Origin: Blastomussa wellsi
Lineage: Eukaryota > Cnidaria > Anthozoa > Scleractinia > Plerogyridae
Reading direction: 5' to 3'
DNA: 64,000 bases
NCBI GenBank assembly: GCA_947652115.1
Contig: OX393573.1
Coordinates: forward strand, 12,412,862 to 12,476,861
Part shown: positions 60,341 through 64,000 of the stretch, piece by piece
Layout: each line of letters starts with the position of its first letter
Numbering within the stretch: position 1 is the first letter of the stretch
Translations under genes and position numbers: made by a program
Notes under the pieces: generated by a model
What the model was told of the DNA's origin: nothing
What the model saw: the letters and a program-made list of their open reading frames with translations, nothing else
Database searches by the model: none

Positions 60341-62828
60341 ATGATACCCTTTTGACACACCTGCAGAAGGCCTATATTGTTTTTCCTTTCTAACGTTTGG
60401 TGGATCTGTTAAATGTAAAGAAGTTTGTTAAGGATGAGACATTTTGAGAAATGTTTAGCCTAACTTTTTTACGTTTCTAATCTAAGTATTCCTTGCTTCT
60501 TTTCGGTTTAACTCTTTATCTACCTCGGTAACTTATTAGTTCATGGTTTACTTTTATTTAAGGGTAATTTTAGACCAAATATGGCTTCCTCTATAGCGTG
60601 CATTGCATCAAGAAATACATGCGTTATTTGGAATTCAAGTCCATCATTTCTCCATTTTCCCGCCATCTTAGATGTTTCATGGGTAGAGGGTAGCGGTAGC
60701 TTGACAGGTACACATTTTTTAGCTCATCATCTGCCCTTGGAGCCACTTTTGACTCGCTGGGTTCAAAATGGCGAAAGATTATCCAGCCCTCTCACAGCAC
60801 TGCTGACTTAACAACTGACAGGTTTTTTTTTTCTTTTTTTTTTTTGTGTGTGTGTGTGCGTGTGTGGGACGGGGACTTGCGAAAACTCTCGCTACCTTCT
60901 TTAATGCTCCTACAACCTGAAAAGGTTACCCCACTTATAGTACACTATCTGGGTGAAGTACTTCGCGGATAGTTCGTGATTTGTATTTTTGTTTCTACAT
61001 TGCAGCTGTACTGTAGTCACAAGGCCACAACATCACAACAAAAAAGAAAGAAATGGACACCGACACACTGGAAAATTCCTTGACAGTTTTTTTTTTTGCT
61101 CAGCACAAGAAAAAAGCAATCATCAGTTGGAAGATAGTCTAGCACCTTGGCAGCTAACTTCGTGTCTCTAAAATGCCCTACCCATTTGTCACACTTTCGT
61201 TATCACTCTCTACCCCACGGAAATCGTATAACTAGGCCTAGTTCATACAAGCGAAATAACGAAATAATGGCAACGCCACGAAAATTCCAAAAAAAGTTTA
61301 ATGTTGGTGTTTGTTTTTTGTCACCAGTACGGAAATCAAACTAGGCATACCCAAGTGCAACGTATTGTTATTCCATCAAATTCTGCCAACCCTGCACCTT
61401 CAGTACTATTCTTCTTCGTCTTACATTACTACGCTCAATGGTTGGTTTAGAAAATCTCGCACTACTTTTTCAAACAATCAGAAGTGAAATAAAGCCCAAA
61501 CGTAACTCGTGCGCGTACGTTTTCTCGCGCTTTGTGTCGGCTGCATGTTTCCACACACTAGCCACTTTCCCATCTCCCACAATACACCTTGTTTGCCCCA
61601 ACACCTTTTTCAGAAGCATTGTCTTCAGTTTGTCTCGGGATGACTGTAATACCCAGGAGAGATGGGAAACACAGGTTGTGTAAAGTTGGAGGATGGGGGG
61701 GGGGGACGGCGTGGAAGGTGGTGTGGCAAGGTGTATTATGGGAGATGTGGAAATGGCAAATGGACGATGTAGCGAAGAGAAAGTTTTGTCCTCACCGTTA
61801 GATAGAAGAAAATACTTCATTGCACAATAATGATGGTTTTCACCCCCGTGATAAGGCGGCCATATTGGTGGACTAAACATTACAAAATTGTTGTGCAAAG
61901 TTAGAATAAAAATATAGTTTAGTTCCCAAAGGAGAGAAAGTCTATTGTTCTAGTCCACCAACATGGCCGCCTCGACATCACGTGAAAACGATCTATCGTG
62001 CCTTTCCCGATTGGGGTTTAATTTGACTTGTGTCCAGTCCATTTTGGGATCTTCATTTGTATTGGGATCTTCATTCGTATTTATATCAATTGACTTAGTC
62101 GAGAGGTTATATAATTTTGCTCAGATACGTTTTGTCAGTTAACTAGAAAACTTTAGCCTACTTCGCCCTCGTTTAGACTACTCGCCCTCGTTTTCTATGA
62201 GCGATAATCAACTGCTTCGCATCGTTGACTATTCGCTCATAGAAAACTCGGGCTCGTAGTCTAAATGCTGCCAGCTGTGGTTTTAAAATATAACAAAAGG
62301 TAACGATGTTTTTTGTTTTTTTTTTTTCGCTGGCATAAGTTGCACTATAACGTGATTGTGTGAGTGAATAACTAAATGAAATTCAAAATAAACAAAAAAG
62401 TAAGTAAATTAGTTCCCGTTTAAAGTATTATAAAAAACTGTTTACATAAATGTTAAAAGATGTTTAGCTACATACATCCAGCAAAACGTGCAGAATACGG
62501 AAGAGGTCGCATTTCGCACCCACCGCTCCACTCCCCCACCCCCCCCCCCCTCTCCGGCCCGTCATGAAATGTTTAAAACGTTATAGTGAGGCCACTCGCC
62601 TAACGGCACGTGGTTCATTTGAATTTTGAACATTTTATGACGTCATCCTATGGTCTATAAGTTTGCAGACTATCCAAAAATGTGCTTGATTTGTATTATT
62701 GTTAGCATTCAATCTACCTAATTATTTTGTAATGCATGGATTGGCTTCATTTTTGAACTCAGAATCTGGTTCCTTTAGTTTTCGCAATGACGTTTTGTCA
62801 TGCGGTGGAATGATGTGGTCGTTGTAAA
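60341..62828. other. Intergenic, with two inverted-repeat elements
   Basis: No gene is recognised. A 142-codon minus frame (61470-61898) lacks any family resemblance. It overlaps an inverted repeat whose arms at about 61831-61876 and 61952-61995 share GTTTTCAC, GGCGGCCAT and TTGGTGGACTA. A (TG)n/poly-T tract is at about 60821-60865. Confidence 0.5.
62172..62265. mobile_element. Foldback element, copy 2 (same stem as 38438-38536)
   Basis: Arms start TTTAGACTAC and contain CTCGTTTTCTATGAGCGATA, mirrored by TATTCGCTCATAGAAAACTC. Confidence 0.75.
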
Positions 62829-63473
62829 TTAAAGAACCCACAGGTTTAAGGAGTAGTCACTTGTTCCCACGCCACCGTCACTACCAAAGTCCCTTTCTCC
62901 ATTTCCACTATACACAAACGAAGCCTCGTTAGCTTCTGTTACTCCAATCCCGTGATCAGCTCGCATGCAGCTGGACCCTCCTCCTCCAATCATAAGTACC
63001 GCACCATCTCCACTCTCCCAGTCACACCAGAAACCAATCGCGTGGGAGCCCTGTATGTCTCCACTGCAACCTGCCTGCTGAAACCCGTCAGTTGTTTGGT
63101 ACTGTCCACCATATTGTATTGTGCAACTCCCCAGACACTTGTCACTGGCCCAAACAGTGCCATTTTGGAAGTCACCGTAGTTTGTGACCTTAGAGCGGAA
63201 TGTTTTCCCACCGAGGCAGTTGCCAGTGGTCTGTAGCAGCGCTGTATGCTGGGAGTCGTCACTGCGTGTGATCTTGAACTCGCTTCCGCTGACCATCCAA
63301 AATGCTGGTGATATCATGTCAGTGTTCATTGACGGGTCACTCATTTCTCCAGACGCGATAACTTTGTTATACCACCAGTTCCCAGTATCGTCCATCCAAT
63401 TTTTGCCATCATTGTTTGAAAACCGGCCAATCAGCGTCCAACCTTGGCCAGCTGACGTCATATCGCAGTATGC
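62829..63473 (-). CDS. Fibrinogen/intelectin-like lectin, terminal exon (gene continues past the window)
   Basis: Terminal exon of 215 codons on the minus strand, from the acceptor at 63475-63474 to TAA at 62831-62829. The peptide starts AYCDMTSAGQGWTLIGRFSN, the usual opening of fibrinogen-related C-terminal domains. It later shows a GNCLGG..FRSK block, a KCLGSC..YGGQYQT block, FWCDW.SGDGAV, IGGGGSSC and a C-terminal YSLNLW. The GGGG-S-S-C and SF-V-Y pattern with the ending resembles intelectins, so it is likely a secreted calcium-dependent sugar-binding lectin with roles in recognition; that is inference. Cysteines pair plausibly. The exon is complete, but the signal peptide and any collagen-like or EGF part lie upstream (right of the window). 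Confidence 0.82.
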   Translation of the reverse strand, partial: AYCDMTSAGQGWTLIGRFSNNDGKNWMDDTGNWWYNKVIASGEMSDPSMNTDMISPAFWMVSGSEFKITRSDDSQHTALLQTTGNCLGGKTFRSKVTNYGDFQNGTVWASDKCLGSCTIQYGGQYQTTDGFQQAGCSGDIQGSHAIGFWCDWESGDGAVLMIGGGGSSCMRADHGIGVTEANEASFVYSGNGERDFGSDGGVGTSDYSLNLWVL

Positions 63474-63983
63474 CTAGCAAGAATTAATGAGTATATTTTG
63501 ACGTTGTGGAAACTATTGCTGTCATTTTTTTTTTGACTCACTTCCACCCTGTATTTTATAAAAAAAACGGTACTAACTTGTACACTCCATCTGCACTTTT
63601 TGGGACGAGAAAAATATGTCTATATGGCTGCTGGTTCTGTTCAGTCATGGCCTCTTGATAGCATTAGCCAATTAGAATTAGCCATGTGTGCTCCTATCAA
63701 ACGCGCTGATAAGGGTAACCCGAATTTTGTTATTTAAAACACTTCTGAAGTTAAGTTATCTGCAGTTCATTTTCTACACAGACTCCCATAGATAGCATCG
63801 ATTCTGACATATTTTAGAATCGCGCAATAACGTCGAAAAATTTCCTCGCACATTGTGTTTTGTGCGCGAACATGACAGTATCGATACGACCATCACTTGC
63901 TGACGTCATCTACCGTATTCAATGATTGATGAAAAGATGAGTTGTGTTGGCACGTTGTTACCATTTTAAAAAAATTCACTCAC

Positions 63984-64000
63984 CAAGATTTCAGATGCCA
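63984..64000 (-). CDS. Possible upstream exon of the lectin gene, cut by the window edge
   Basis: On the minus strand the last 17 bases end at a consensus donor (GTGAGT at 63983-63978). In phase 0 they would encode ASEIL directly before AYCDM. The intron would be 510 bases. Too little sequence to be sure. Confidence 0.4.

Noticed and set aside
61470..61898. 142-codon minus-strand ORF
   Set aside because: No domain or signal seen, overlaps an inverted-repeat element, and composition is ordinary intergenic.

Overview
The window looks like nuclear DNA of an anthozoan cnidarian, probably a stony coral or sea anemone. The evidence is indirect: AT-rich introns with GT..AG borders, single-domain phase-1 exons, a gene with six ShKT domains, a discoidin/EGF/CUB extracellular protein, a fibrinogen/intelectin-like lectin, and dense small foldback transposons. 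The species cannot be fixed from sequence alone.

Layout. 1-9960 holds no convincing gene. It contains short hairpins, a telomere-like tract, a 1.2 kb tandem duplication with a partial third copy, a 27-bp minisatellite and a foldback element with target-site duplications. 9963-10197 is one exon of an ADF/cofilin-like gene or fragment. 12946-26115 (+) is a CYP4-family P450 in 13 exons, whose splice phases close to one 511-aa frame. Its introns carry a Penelope-like reverse transcriptase, three LINE tails, several MITEs and a 24-bp minisatellite. 26116-29963 is intergenic and made largely of nested MITEs. 29964-40241 (+) is a complete 12-exon geranylgeranyl diphosphate synthase of 305 aa with a polyA signal. 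41828-46003 (+) encodes a secreted protein with a P/T/S-rich stalk and six ShKT domains (496 aa). 47415 to about 60301 (+) encodes a large secreted mosaic protein: N-terminal beta-rich segment, two F5/8-type-C domains, an unrecognised domain, EGF and CUB. 62829-64000 (-) is the 3' part of a fibrinogen-like lectin gene that runs off the window.

The genes do not form a pathway. GGPS1 makes the C20 prenyl donor for protein prenylation, the P450 is a microsomal mono-oxygenase, and the right-hand third is rich in secreted or extracellular-matrix genes. All gene models were built by hand by joining exons whose peptides match known families and whose phases agree; no transcript or database search was available. 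The items most worth a second look are the unrecognised domain and possible cryptic discoidin exons in the mosaic gene, the Cys-Cys junction between ShKT 5 and 6, the changed loop in the P450, the ADF exon, and several datable transposon nestings.
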